Below are positions 19,309 to 29,482 of a DNA stretch of 64,000 bases, in pieces. This stretch comes from Ectocarpus siliculosus. Its lineage: Eukaryota; Sar; Phaeophyceae; Ectocarpales; Ectocarpaceae. The number at the start of each line of letters is the position of its first letter. Positions within the stretch are counted from its first letter, which is position 1. Location: contig FN649728.1 of the NCBI GenBank assembly GCA_000310025.1, positions 2,474,297 through 2,538,296 of the forward strand, written 5' to 3'. The translations under genes and the position numbers were made by a program. The notes beneath the pieces were generated by a model that did no database searches, was not told the origin of the DNA, and saw nothing but the letters and a program-made list of their open reading frames with translations.

Positions 19309-19309
19309 C
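19172..19309 (+). repeat. Dispersed repeat family ending in (CAA)n, copy 2 (3' part)
   Basis: It contains CTGTGACCACGGGAATCGAC, the block GGTACTGGGTAGAGAGAG and GATCGGAACGGTTTTTAATG, followed by a pure (CAA) run of about 13 units. It matches the 3' half of 13,279-13,510. Confidence 0.65.
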
Positions 19310-19342
19310 CCCTCTGGCCCGTGATGTTGACTTCTAGTCTCA

Positions 19343-19612
19343 GCTTACTCGCATAATATGCAGAGACGAGCGGGGGGTGTCTAGCCTAGACTGCAATGTC
19401 GTTGATTTCTGTTGACTCGGGCCCATTTCATATTATAATAGTAACCTGTTACTCTATGGGTAAGTTACCCTGTGACCACGGGAATCGACCGCGTCAAGTC
19501 TTACACTTACTGCTGTACACCGTAGTACATACGGGCAGATAGAGGTATTGGGTACTGGATAGCGAGATCGGAACGGTTTCTAATGTGAAGACAACCCAAC
19601 AATAACTACTGC
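19343..19612 (+). repeat. Dispersed repeat family ending in (CAA)n, copy 3
   Basis: This long copy matches 13,279-13,510 in its 5' part and 19,172-19,309 in its 3' part. It lies just upstream of the copia insertion. The tail is degenerate (ACAACCCAACAATAAC). Confidence 0.6.
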
Positions 19613-19698
19613 TGTAGCGGGCTGACCAATGAAAAGGGTTGGTCTTTCTCCCGGTCAAAGACAATACCCGTACGTATGATACCACTGATGTGTGGGTG

Positions 19699-19703
19699 TC
19701 CGC
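19699..19703. repeat. Target-site duplication TCCGC (left)
   Basis: The five bases before the left LTR repeat exactly after the right LTR. Confidence 0.9.
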
Positions 19704-20225
19704 TGTTGAGTAGCTTTGTGCGTGGGTGCCTCGGCGCGGGGTCCCGTAGTGGGAAACAAAAGGTGCCAGCAGCTGGGTACTGCCAACGGTCAAAATGTAG
19801 AAACTATCCGCGGGCGTGAAAGCCCTTCTACGTGGTGGAGCGTGGAAGCTCGTGTATAATATAGTTGTGGCGTGGAAGCCGGGTGGCGTGGTGGCCCTGA
19901 TGTAAAGGTATATTTAGGGACGTGGGAGTCCTGAAGGCGTGGAAGCCGGGTTGGCGTGATAGCCGGAGTATGGGCGTGGAAGCCGGGGTTGGCGTGAGAG
20001 CCGGAAAAAGGACTTGATTATACACAGAAAAAGGAAGTGAGGAACCACAAGCCACGCACACAAATTCCGTTGTAGACACCCATACCCTCAAACCTGCAAT
20101 ATGTGATAAAGTTGGTACCACCAAATCTAATCCATAGCAACCATTGACCCCCCAAACTCCCCGCTCCATCTGCTCGGGAAATTCTTGCTCGCAATAATCT
20201 GTTGATGCTGTGAGTACATCCAACA
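19704..20225 (-). repeat. 3' LTR of copia element
   Basis: This is the downstream LTR in element orientation. It starts TGTTG and ends CAACA on either strand reading. It contains an internal run of related units built on GCGTGGAAGCCGGG and TTGGCGTGANAGCCGG between about 19,866 and 20,005. Confidence 0.95.
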
Positions 20226-20236
20226 GCCCCCCTACT
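20226..20236 (-). promoter_or_regulatory. Polypurine tract
   Basis: On the minus strand GAGTAGGGGGGC directly precedes the 3' LTR. This is the expected priming site for plus-strand DNA synthesis in LTR elements. Confidence 0.8.
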
Positions 20237-20750
20237 CGCTGCATGGGCAAGATTACACCCGGACTCATTTAACTACCTTACACATGCATACCCTCTTATA
20301 CCAAATACCTGAACGCAAGGCTTAGTGATTAACATTCCATCCATCTCATGCTTCGTCTTCGCCAAAACACCATGACCATTATACCCGAAACAAAACTCGT
20401 TAGAACTCCAACCGGTTTGAAACTCTTCTCCTAACCATTAAACCAGAAACACTGCAGAGATTATCCATCGGTCACCCTGGAATTCAACATCGTAGAAAAT
20501 CCTCAGAAATAGCAATTCAATAGAATCGCACAAACGCAAAAAAAAAAAAAAAAAATAAAGACTCCAGGACTGCTCATTTAGAATTTCAATCGGATAGAAA
20601 GTATTCCCAACCAACCATTAAAACAGAAATACCAAATATAATGTCAATCGGCCATTCTTGAATTCAAACTCGTAGAAAATCAACTCCTCATATACTCAAA
20701 TCGAAAGAATCACACAAACAAAAACACAACACAAAAAACTCCGGGACTGC
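20237..20750. other. copia 3' untranslated stretch
   Basis: AT-rich sequence between the RNase H stop and the polypurine tract. It holds two related segments (ACCATTAAACCAGAAACACT near 20,436 and ACCATTAAAACAGAAATACC near 20,614, each followed by ATCGGYCA) and an A-run at 20,540. No coding frame was seen. Confidence 0.6.
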
Positions 20751-21306
20751 TCAATTTAAGTTCATCACGTAGTCCCTGTGGAACACAAAATCCCTCTCAG
20801 GTAGCGCCTTCGTGAGGAAGTCAGCATGCTGGTACTGCGACGCTACATGCATGATCTCTACCTCCTTCTCATCTACCAGTTGTCTGAGGAAGTGATGCCG
20901 CACGTCGATGTGCTTCGAGTTGGAATTCGAGATCGGGTGTTTTGCGATCTGGATAGCACCCTCGTTATCCTCGTACAGTGGAATGCACGGCCGCAACTCC
21001 TTCGGCAACATAAAGCGCCAAACCTGCCTCAAAAAAAAGAATCTCCTTCCCCATGTCCGCCATCGCCACGTACTCTGCCTGCGTGGTGGACAAAGTCACA
21101 CACTTCTGAGTCTTGGAAAACCATGCTATCGCTCCCCCCGCACACATTACTACTCCCCCTGAAACCGACCTACGATCCGCCGCACGCGAGGCGTAATCCG
21201 CGTCGACGAACGTGATCAAAGAAAACCCTGAAATTGTCCCCTTCTGAAAAGAAATCCCGAAAGAACTAGTCCTAACTGCATATCCTAAGATGCCAAGTGC
21301 AGCCTT
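20751..21306 (-). CDS. copia RNase H, broken by a T-run frameshift
   Basis: It continues KAALGILGYAVR after the TGA, then FVDADYAS, SVSGGVVMCAGGAIAWFSKT and TTQAEYVAMADMGKEILF. At 21,031-21,038 a run of eight T (coding strand) shifts the frame. With seven T the protein runs straight on into RQVWRF, PLYEDNEGAIQIAKHP and KHIDVRHHFLR to a stop at 20,751. RNase H removes the RNA template strand. Confidence 0.85.
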
Positions 21307-22173
21307 TCAGTGGATCAACTTGGGTGCACTACAGTACCTCGCTACTGCCCTCACCGCATTCGCGATATCCGGCCTAGTCCACAAAGCTATCCATAGCAAC
21401 GAACCAATCAGCGCGCGAAATGGGTGCTCTACGCTCGGCTCATTCACATCAAAGTCCCAAAGTCTCCAAGTCGTGGGCAAAGGAATGCTTCCGCCCCACT
21501 CCACACCATATCTCTCTCCCAACTCCTTGGTGTATGTCTCCTGCGAAATCGTCAATCTACCTGCCTCTCTGTCCCTCTCGTAATAGCAACCAGAGTACCA
21601 CTGCAACTCCCCCAGAGACTTCACCGGTACGTAATCGCCCAGGTCCTTCCCAAATTGATCACACCTCTCCTTCGTCCCCACTGCAAAAATATCATCTACG
21701 TGTACTACTAGAATCAACACTACTTCCCCCCCTTCGACTAAGCGAAAAACACATGAATCGGCCATGCACTGCTCGAAACCCAAAGCCAAAAGACACTTCT
21801 TCAGCAACGCGTACCACTCCCTAGATGCCTGCCTCAAACCGTAAAGGCTCTTGTTCAACTGCACAATCTTCCCCGACAACGCACCACATCCTTCCGGCAA
21901 TCGCATGAAAATGTCTTCCTTGAGAGGGGCCCTCACAAACGCCTGATCGATATCGAAATGACACAACTCCAAGTCAAGCTCACACGCCAAAGCTGCCAAC
22001 ATACGAACACTAGACGAAGCTACTGTGGGAGCATACAAATCACCAAAGTCAATGTACTCCTTCTGCATATCTCCTCTTGCAACAAGTCTGGTTTTGGCCT
22101 TCGTAGGAAAGCCGAACGCATCTACCTTCCAATCAAACACAAACTTCGACTTGATACAATTACCGATTGGTTG
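21307..22173 (-). CDS. copia reverse transcriptase
   Basis: It is in the same frame as the upstream pol part, after the TAG. It contains DWKVDAFGFPTKAKTRLVAR, the block VASSSVRMLAALACE, LCHFDIDQAFVRAPL, SLYGLRQASREWY and the catalytic HVDDIFAV (YVDD-like). It ends at a TGA at 21,309-21,307, exactly where copia proteins have a conserved tryptophan (H-W-KA), so a single G-to-A change would explain it. RT copies element RNA to DNA. Confidence 0.9.
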   Translation of the reverse strand, partial: QPIGNCIKSKFVFDWKVDAFGFPTKAKTRLVARGDMQKEYIDFGDLYAPTVASSSVRMLAALACELDLELCHFDIDQAFVRAPLKEDIFMRLPEGCGALSGKIVQLNKSLYGLRQASREWYALLKKCLLALGFEQCMADSCVFRLVEGGEVVLILVVHVDDIFAVGTKERCDQFGKDLGDYVPVKSLGELQWYSGCYYERDREAGRLTISQETYTKELGERYGVEWGGSIPLPTTWRLWDFDVNEPSVEHPFRALIGSLLWIALWTRPDIANAVRAVARYCSAPKLIH

Positions 22174-25100
22174 CTAGGGTCCAACAACCTTGAATGCATC
22201 TGCTTCTAGCAACCCAAACACCTCTCTCTTCGTTGCGTCCATGAACTGGGTGCTGTGCACGCTCTCCTTCGCCTCCTTGAATGTCTGGGGAACCCTGAGG
22301 TCCTTGGCGTGGCAGCGCGGCATGTCGGGACGCAGAAGGGGTGGCTCCATCTCAGAGATAGCCGAATCGAGGTCGTCGCGCGTCGCAAGACGCGCCATGA
22401 GCCCGAGCGGAACGCCCCGCTCAGAGGGACCGATCGACCATCCATACCCCACGCGTCCCTTCTCGCCCGTGTCCCCCTTAGGCAGGATGCCCTTGCTTCC
22501 TCCCGCGTCCCCACTCCGAGCTCGCTGCTCCCCTCCGCCCCCCTGCTCATCATCCCCCTTCAATCCTGGCCGGAGCATCGTCTTCCCGTTCATGACTCGC
22601 CGAGCATCCAGCATGGAGAGGAGGACATCTTCGTTCGCCTGAGCCAGCAACCCCATGGTGATCTCGGAAGGAGGGAGAGGAGTACTGACGGCCTCGTTCG
22701 GCAGAGATGGGAACTGCCGGTCCTCCGAAAGAGTAGAGAGCTGCTGCTGTGACATGGCGCGCGCATCTCCCCTCGTGCGTCCTCGGACCCGAAGGTCTCC
22801 CTTCTCGCCCAGCTGTCTCGAAGCATGGGGCGTCAGGGGCGTGGCGTACCCCGGTGCGGTCGGCGGCGGTCTGGTCAGCCTGGTTTGGCGTGGTTGCGGC
22901 GCTCTTCTTGGCGGGGACTGTTCAGCCTCGATGGGTNNNNNNNNNNNNNNNNNNNNNNNNNNNNNNNNNNNNNNNNNNNNNNNNNNNNNNNNNNNNNNNN
23001 NNNNNNNNNNNNNNNNNNNNNNNNNNNNNNNNNNNNNNNNNNNNNNNNNNNNNNNNNNNNNNNNNNNNNNNNNNNNNNNNNNNNNNNNNNNNNNNNNNNN
23101 NNNNNTAGTCCACGCCACATTCGAAGAGTAGCAGACGTGGGCGGTCCTTTCCTTGAGCACCTTGACCGTGATGTCGGCGTGGTTGTCGCCGCCATTCAGG
23201 AAAAAACACGGCACTGCCCTGTCGTCCATCTTGGTCGCCGGCCGCTCCCACATGAAACCGTACTGGAAAAACGGTACCAAACGGAAGGGTCGTTTCTTGC
23301 CGGTGTAGAGCTCCTGCGGCGAGGCACCCCCTGCGTTGGAAGGAGATGCAGACTGGTTCAGCTTCTGCGCGGCGTCTTTTGCGGACTCCGCCCAGAGCTC
23401 GTCGCCCCGAACGCTCAGCCCGCGGATACGAGAAAATCCAGCGGGGCCAAGTATCTCTTGGGCAGCGCGGCGAGACGCCTTGCCGACCTTGAGGCACCTC
23501 TGGATGGCGCTCTCGACGACGCCGTTGTACTGCTGCACGCCGGGAGGGGAGTACTCGATCGCGATCCCCATGCTGGCACAGAACTCCTTGAAGTCGCCGC
23601 TGGTCCAGAGGGCGTCACAGTCGCCCCGGACGCACTTGATCGCGGTGCCAGCCTTGTGGGCGGCGTCCACGACCATGCGCTTGAAGACCGCCAACGCCTC
23701 CGACTTCCGCCGCATGGCATAGCAGACGATCCAGCCCGTGGCGGCGTCCACACCGAAGAGCATGTAGTGGTTGCCGCCGATGGTCGCCGTGTACCCGCCG
23801 CACATGTCGATGTGGAACATGTCGTTCGGCGCCCTCTTGCCGCGGTATCCGCCCCCCTGCTTCGGCACCGGTGCCCTCGTCCCCCGCGCCGGCAAGCACC
23901 ACCGGCAGCTGTCCATTGTGCCCGTGAGGGTGATTACGTGTTGTTTTGCGGATAACCTCAAGATTGGTTCGGACAAGTGGCCGGCACGGTGGTGGAACGT
24001 GTTAATATCCATAACCTTTGTTGCATTGCCGACATGGAAAGGCGTCTTACCCGGACCCAACACAGCCAAAGCACGATCACACTCAGCACCCTCCCAAACA
24101 TCTATCATCCTGGCAGAGGATTCTGCCGAAACATCCGTCACGCGGGGGGGTTCAAAATCCGAATCCAGAAGGCAAGTCAACACTTCAGATCTCTGGGCAT
24201 GCATAAAGATGTTCAACATGCAGGAATGGGCCCATTCTCTCGAGGGGTCACTACTCTCGGCAGTAGAGGCCGGCTTCACCAGAAAACTCTCACGCGCAAC
24301 ATTCACTTGAGACACATCTTTGTGGGGAAGGCGGGAGGCGAAAAGGGAGTCACTTGACACTCCAAGGATGAATCGTAGTTTACCGTGCAGCAGTTGAGTT
24401 CCGCTAGGGTTTATGCGGACTTCATGCTTGTGCGAAACTTTCCAAACCGAAAAAAGATTGAATCCACACCCGGGCACAAACAAAACTTCTGGCACAGTAA
24501 TGTCTATGTCTTCCTGTTTCCCGTCGGCTCCGATTTGGTGGAACCGAAGGTCTAAGCTTCCTACAGCTGCAACCTTGATGAGAGCCGAGTCTCCAATTTG
24601 AATAAATTGTTCATCCTGGCCCAAGTGGCGAATGTCGTACATGTGATCTATCTGGTTCGAAATCATCGCGCTCGCTCCAGAATCGGCCTGCCACTGCTCG
24701 CTACCCTTCGGATTCGGCATGTACGGTTGGCATAGAAAAGCTTTGTCTACTGTGGGACGCTTGGTGACACGAGCTACAATTAGCATTCCAGATACATCAG
24801 AGGCAGCAGGCACAATCTTATCCGGCTCAGCAGTCGCGATCACAGCAGGCATAGAAGGCACCCTCACATCATGGACAGCATGCATTATCCCATCAGACTC
24901 AGTACTCACAACCACGTCAGGCACAGCGGGCACAATCGCATCAGTCTCATGAAAATCGGTCTCCTTCTCATAATTCTCGAACATCGCAGACAGACTCGGA
25001 GAAGCAACCCTGTGCAAATCTTGCTCAGAAAAACAGTGATTCCTATCGTGACTCGCAAGCATTTCAGGGTCAACACCGGGTACAGCAGGTACGAAAACGT

Positions 25101-25985
25101 CAGACGCCTTAAAACCAAACGCAGACTCAAGAAAAGAATCAAACTTGCCTCGAGGGCACACACTTCGTGCCATGAAGAGACGAAGAGGGGCGTCGCCAGC
25201 AGGAGGTAGAACGTCGCCTGGATCTGGAGAGGGAGAGGAGGAGGAAGAGGCCGCCTGAGGCACGCCGTGGTACTGCTGCTCCTGCTGCTGCTCAAAACTC
25301 GCCTGCTGCTGCGGGAAGGGCGCCGGCTGCTCCGAGACGTAGAAGGCCTCGTTGTAGACTCTCGGCTGATACGCGTCAGGACCTGCAGCAGAAGGGCAGT
25401 ATGTTACGTTGGCCTCCTGCTGCTGGTGCGGCCCGCCGTCTTCGGAAAAATAGCCGAAGCCAAATCCCCCGCCGGCGTTGCCGTAGGAACCGCCGCTGTG
25501 GTTCCCCCCGTGAGCCGCGAGCCCATACCCGTATCCCGCCTCGGAAGGTGATGGGGCCCAGCTTGGCGTGGGTGCCGGCGCCGACGTTTGCTGCCATCCC
25601 GAGCTGCTTTCGCCACCGAACGAATCTCCGCCCCCGATGGCCAGGTGAGCCGGAAAAAAGGGCCGCGGGACGCTGGCAAGCTGCCCTGCAGGTACGTTGG
25701 CCGGCGGGAAATTGCCCCCGCGGCCGCCGCCTTGCCCACGGCTTTCGTAGGGGCGAGGCCCGTAGCCGCCGTAGCCCCGTCCCCCATCGTTGCGCCCCTG
25801 CATCTGCCCCCCAGCTCCGGGTCCTGGCCCACGCGGCGGCCCCTGAGGCGTATGAGGGTGGCCCTGACTCCAGCCCGCACCGTGTTGGAATTGGTACGAC
25901 TGCTGTACTGATGGACCACCAACCCGCCCCAGGTTCTGCGATCCGCCTCGTGGATGAGCGGCCGCCTCGGCGTCCCTCCTGCCGC
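22174..25985 (-). CDS. copia Pol: protease, integrase and start of reverse transcriptase
   Basis: After a Gly/Gln-rich linker the frame has the aspartic protease motif QADSGAS (about 24,690). It then has the integrase HHCC set (FHHRAGHL ... CRWC, about 24,030-23,890). The DDE core follows: FHIDMCGG, then RGDCDALW, then YNGVVES with 35 residues between the last Asp and Glu. A 169-N gap (22,937-23,105) follows. The RT N-terminus (TQFMDATKREVFGLLEADAF) ends at a TAG at 22,176-22,174, and the same frame resumes at once with QPIGN. Integrase inserts the cDNA; protease processes the polyprotein. Confidence 0.9.
22937..23105. other. Assembly gap, 169 N, inside copia pol
   Basis: The pol reading frame is the same on both sides, so the N length is compatible with the true size. 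It removes part of the linker between integrase and reverse transcriptase. Confidence 0.99.
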
Positions 25986-26400
25986 TCAAGTACGCGCTGT
26001 ATCTCGTTGTAATTCGCCAGGAACTCGCTGCGCAACTTGTGACAGTCAGCGGTCGCGTGCGAGGTGTTGGGCCCGTGGTACTGGCAGATGTACGGTCCCA
26101 GCTGCTGCTGCTGCTGCTGCTGCTGCTGCCGCTGCTGCTGCTGCGGTGGCTGCATCGACGCCTGTGGCTGCTGCTGCTGCTGCTGCTGCTGCGGTCCGCC
26201 GTGACCCATGCCGACAATGGCTGGTCTCCTCTGCCCGCCGCCCCGGCCCATGCCGGCAGCGACGAGGGCGTGCCTCGTCTCCTCTCCTCTCTCTCCAGAC
26301 CTCCGCTCGTACCTCTGCTCGTGCTCAGCCGTCCTCAACGCCTCCTGCATTTGTGCACTCGACAACATGGGGTGAAAAAGGACACGCTCTTTAATTTTTC
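25960..26400 (-). pseudogene. copia Gag C-terminal part with CCHC-like knuckle, shifted frame
   Basis: In this frame ERVLFHPMLSSAQMQEALRT leads through a Gln-rich stretch (CAG/CTG codon runs at 26,101-26,193) to CQYHGPNTSHATADCHKLRS, a zinc-knuckle-like set of Cys and His. A further frame change in the G-rich stretch around 25,970-25,985 leads into the protease/integrase frame. Confidence 0.65.
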
Positions 26401-27200
26401 TCAAATTCTGGCAAAAAACCCCGAGCGATGTGCTTGCACATGGACACTTCAGCACGATTATCACCGTATGACACCAGTCTCATCCAAAGCGCCTTAGCTC
26501 TACCAAAGTAGTCCATCAAACTTTCTCCATTCCTCTGACACAGCACATTCCACTGATCATCAAACGTCTGTCTTTCCTCGTTTTTACTGCGTCGGTAGTA
26601 GTCCAAGAAAATTTTGTACCCGGCTTGCGGACTCTCCGCTGCGAGCAATTGCCCTTGAATAGATTGTGCCGTGATCTTCGACAGCATGAAAATCCATACC
26701 TTCCTAGACTGCTTTACTCTCTCCTCACCAAACGAACGTTTCATCCAATCCACATTCACTTGAGCTGCAGCTACAGGAATCTCTGGGCCTCTCATTGCGT
26801 CAACCACTCCCTCGTTCTCCATCCACGCTTCAAACGCACTCGTGAAAATCCGCAACGCAACCTCCATCGATCGATTTTTGAGGAAATCATCACTCCAAAC
26901 AGGGACCTCGACTTTGTCCCGCTGTTTCAACTCTACTGTCTGGGCGCTAGACGTGCCTGAATGGGCACGATGCCCCTGGTCCTGGGAGTTTGCCGTGAAA
27001 GCATGCTTGAGAAGGTCGACCAGCTGACGCATCGAGTCTTGCTGATCTCCCCCCGCCGCCGCTCTCCCTCCCAGATTGTCTTGTTCTTCTGCATCGGCGG
27101 TGAACGAATAGTTGGTTCCTCCATCGCCGGTGCCTTCTCCCGGGGAAGGATCACCATGACCTTGTCCCCCCGGAGGCTGTCGTCCGTCTCCATCCGGCAT
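26391..27200 (-). CDS. copia Gag, N-terminal part
   Basis: A 269-residue frame starting MPDGDGRQPPGGQGHG. It contains a copia-type Gag core (WIFMLSKITAQSIQGQLL, then YKIFLDYYRRSKNEERQTFD, then SLMDYFGRAKALWMRLVSYG). It ends at FEKN followed by a stop. The protein continues without loss in a second frame if one A of the AAAAA run at about 26,398-26,402 is ignored (EKIKERVLFHPML). It is therefore broken by one base, or read through by a frameshift. Gag packages the element RNA in virus-like particles. Confidence 0.85.
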   Translation of the reverse strand: MPDGDGRQPPGGQGHGDPSPGEGTGDGGTNYSFTADAEEQDNLGGRAAAGGDQQDSMRQLVDLLKHAFTANSQDQGHRAHSGTSSAQTVELKQRDKVEVPVWSDDFLKNRSMEVALRIFTSAFEAWMENEGVVDAMRGPEIPVAAAQVNVDWMKRSFGEERVKQSRKVWIFMLSKITAQSIQGQLLAAESPQAGYKIFLDYYRRSKNEERQTFDDQWNVLCQRNGESLMDYFGRAKALWMRLVSYGDNRAEVSMCKHIARGFLPEFEKN

Positions 27201-27248
27201 CTTGCGCGCGTAGACACAGCGGCCACTCTCTTGATCGAAACGCTAGCG

Positions 27249-27770
27249 TGTTGAGTAGCTTTGTGCGTGGGTGCCTCGGCGCGGGGTCCCGTAGTGGGAA
27301 ACAAAAGGTGCCAGCAGCTGGGTACTGCCAACGGTCAAAATGTAGAAACTATCCGCGGGCGTGAAAGCCCTTCTACGTGGTGGAGCGTGGAAGCTCGTGT
27401 ATAATATAGTTGTGGCGTGGAAGCCGGGTGGCGTGGTGGCCCTGATGTAAAGGTATATTTAGGGACGTGGGAGTCCTGAAGGCGTGGAAGCCGGGTTGGC
27501 GTGATAGCCGGAGTATGGGCGTGGAAGCCGGGGTTGGCGTGAGAGCCGGAAAAAGGACTTGATTATACACAGAAAAAGGAAGTGAGGAACCACAAGCCAC
27601 GCACACAAATTCCGTTGTAGACACCCATACCCTCAAACCTGCAATATGTGATAAAGTTGGTACCACCAAATCTAATCCATAGCAACCATTGACCCCCCAA
27701 ACTCCCCGCTCCATCTGCTCGGGAAATTCTTGCTCGCAATAATCTGTTGATGCTGTGAGTACATCCAACA
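27249..27770 (-). repeat. 5' LTR of copia element
   Basis: It is the same length and, by reading along both, the same sequence as 19,704-20,225 at a constant offset of 7,545. In element orientation it should carry the promoter; no clear TATA position was assigned. Confidence 0.95.
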
Positions 27771-27775
27771 TCCGC
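27771..27775. repeat. Target-site duplication TCCGC (right)
   Basis: It pairs with 19,699-19,703. Confidence 0.9.
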
Positions 27776-28264
27776 ACAGAAAGACTACTTGTACCCGTTC
27801 GAGATGTACCCACAGCAGTCGAACGGGATGGTTTATGTCATCAATAGTTAGTTGCTCCATGAATATGTGTTGCGTGTTGTGTGTCCTTGCGTGTGATGTT
27901 TGCCTCCAAAATAAGAGTCGTCCGCTACACACAACATCAAGACCGACGCAACAAAAAGCAGACAAAAAGTGCCGCTTGCGTGCTTGTGTGGGCTTGCCCA
28001 GGTGCATCAACCACGGCCGGCAGGGTAACACAACAAGCAGCCCATGTCAAAGATACAAATGTTTGCTCACATTGCAACAGAGACACGCCACGACTACCCA
28101 CCTTGTCCGACGATGGCCTTTGTCGCCCGAAGCCATGCTCCTTGCGAGAGCTCATCCCTCACGAAGATACTCGCCGGCTCCGACTCGGCGCGTGTTGCAA
28201 GCACGTTGCACGAGTCTTGGGAGGAGATCGAACATCTCCCAGTGAGTTGCCCAGAGAGAGACCG

Positions 28265-28278
28265 CTGTGACGTCACAG
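28265..28278. promoter_or_regulatory. Perfect palindrome CTGTGACGTCACAG containing TGACGTCA
   Basis: The eight central bases are the full cAMP-response element bound by bZIP factors of the CREB/ATF type in other eukaryotes. It lies upstream of the adenylyl cyclase gene, whose start is not fixed. A function is inference only. Confidence 0.35.
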
Positions 28279-28811
28279 GATGGACCGACAACAACCATCG
28301 GAGCATCGGAGCACCGGAGCACCGCAGAATCAGTTCGTGTGTGCCGGTTCAAAAGAAACCTTCCCGCGCGCGACACATGTTTCGTCGTGCTCATGTATAT
28401 TGCATGTACTACGTGTTAGGTCCGAGCCGCAAGCGAATGGACTGCATCACGCGGAGTTTCTCGCCGCAATATTACACTTCTGTGTCGATGCTATAGCATG
28501 TGTCTTCATCGAGTTGGCGAGTTCTCGAACACAGCTAATCAGCGGCCTATCTTCTGCTGAGTCGCACAATTGTCACTGGCAGGACACACAGGTGTGTTCG
28601 GAAAGCTCGTTGGGCCGTGCGTAGATGCTTTCAGTGGGTAGAGTTTACAAGCCTCTGCTTCGTGCATGTTTGCATCTGCTTCATCTCTTGGCTGATAATG
28701 CTCCATTGAAGGCGGTACCTCTCTCTCGAATATGTACTTGCCGGGAAATAATGTGTAGGCAGAGCACATTGCCGGAGACCTGTGCGCAACTCGTTGGCCT
28801 CGACTACTGCA

Positions 28812-29018
28812 TACGACACAAGATAACACACCCCCTGGACCGATTTTCAAAGCTCGATCTCTCAACAAAGAGTCACAGCGCCGAAAACGGCGGCGTTGAA
28901 GCCGTCTCGTCAATAGCTTTCCGAAAATGTATCGTCGAGTTCCGTTTATGCGTCCTCTTCGTCGTGGCGTAATCGAGCTTTGAAAATCGGTCCAGGGGGT
29001 GTGTTATCTCGTGTTGTA
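28812..29018. mobile_element. MITE-like fold-back repeat with 47-base arms
   Basis: The arms 28,812-28,858 and 28,972-29,018 are reverse complements with two mismatches (core AACACACCCCCTGGACCGAT). The spacer is 113 bases. No target duplication is evident, and the interior has no coding frame. The transcript would form a long hairpin. Confidence 0.75.
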
Positions 29019-29482
29019 CTCCGTTAGTAGCCGGGTACAGACGCTTAATTCCAGGTGGTCATACTATACATACTATCCTTAACCAAAGTCTCCTAGAGTT
29101 GTTGGCCCCATGCTGAACAACAGCATCGGTGGTTTACTGTTCTGTTAACGGGTCTAGCAGACACGGCGTTCGTTCGCGCTTGCTCGCTGCTCTACGAGCA
29201 TTGCCTGCGATCAGCAACATGCACCATTTTTCCATAATGTGGACATTCTTACCATCCGTTCAGAGTGTATTATTCTTCAGCGCAGCGAAATAGCAGTTCC
29301 TTTCCGAGAACACGTCTGGCGTCAAATCTTAACCATCGCAGCTTCTCAACCCATGCATGCGTGCTCACATGGATCACCGATACCGAAGGTCAACCTGCGT
29401 CTCAACTATGAACACGTCGTTGAACGAAAGGATGGATGCTTTATGTGGCGAACAAGGTTTTGACTCACGCACCGGCAGCGCG

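Larger units (their letters stand above)
19704..27770 (-). mobile_element. Ty1/copia-type LTR retrotransposon, structurally complete
   Basis: Two 522-base direct repeats with TGTTG...CAACA ends enclose gag, protease, integrase, reverse transcriptase and RNase H in copia order (integrase before RT), all on the minus strand. TCCGC flanks both sides (19,699-19,703 and 27,771-27,775) as a 5-base target duplication. A polypurine tract abuts the 3' LTR at 20,226-20,236. The LTRs read the same throughout and have equal length, which argues for a recent insertion. The coding region nevertheless shows two in-frame stops and three frame changes (see the gag, pol and RNase H entries) and a 169-N gap. 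I could not match a tRNA primer-binding site beyond a possible GTTTCGATC next to the 5' LTR. Confidence 0.95.
27776..29480. other. Probable upstream/intergenic region of the cyclase gene
   Basis: No exon could be assigned. It holds a 14-base palindrome (28,265-28,278) and a fold-back repeat (28,812-29,018), described separately. Confidence 0.4.

Noticed and set aside
27835..28620. Several overlapping frames of 100-150 codons after the copia element
   Set aside because: They occur on both strands, lack motifs and splice logic, and have Cys/His/Arg-rich composition typical of non-coding sequence.
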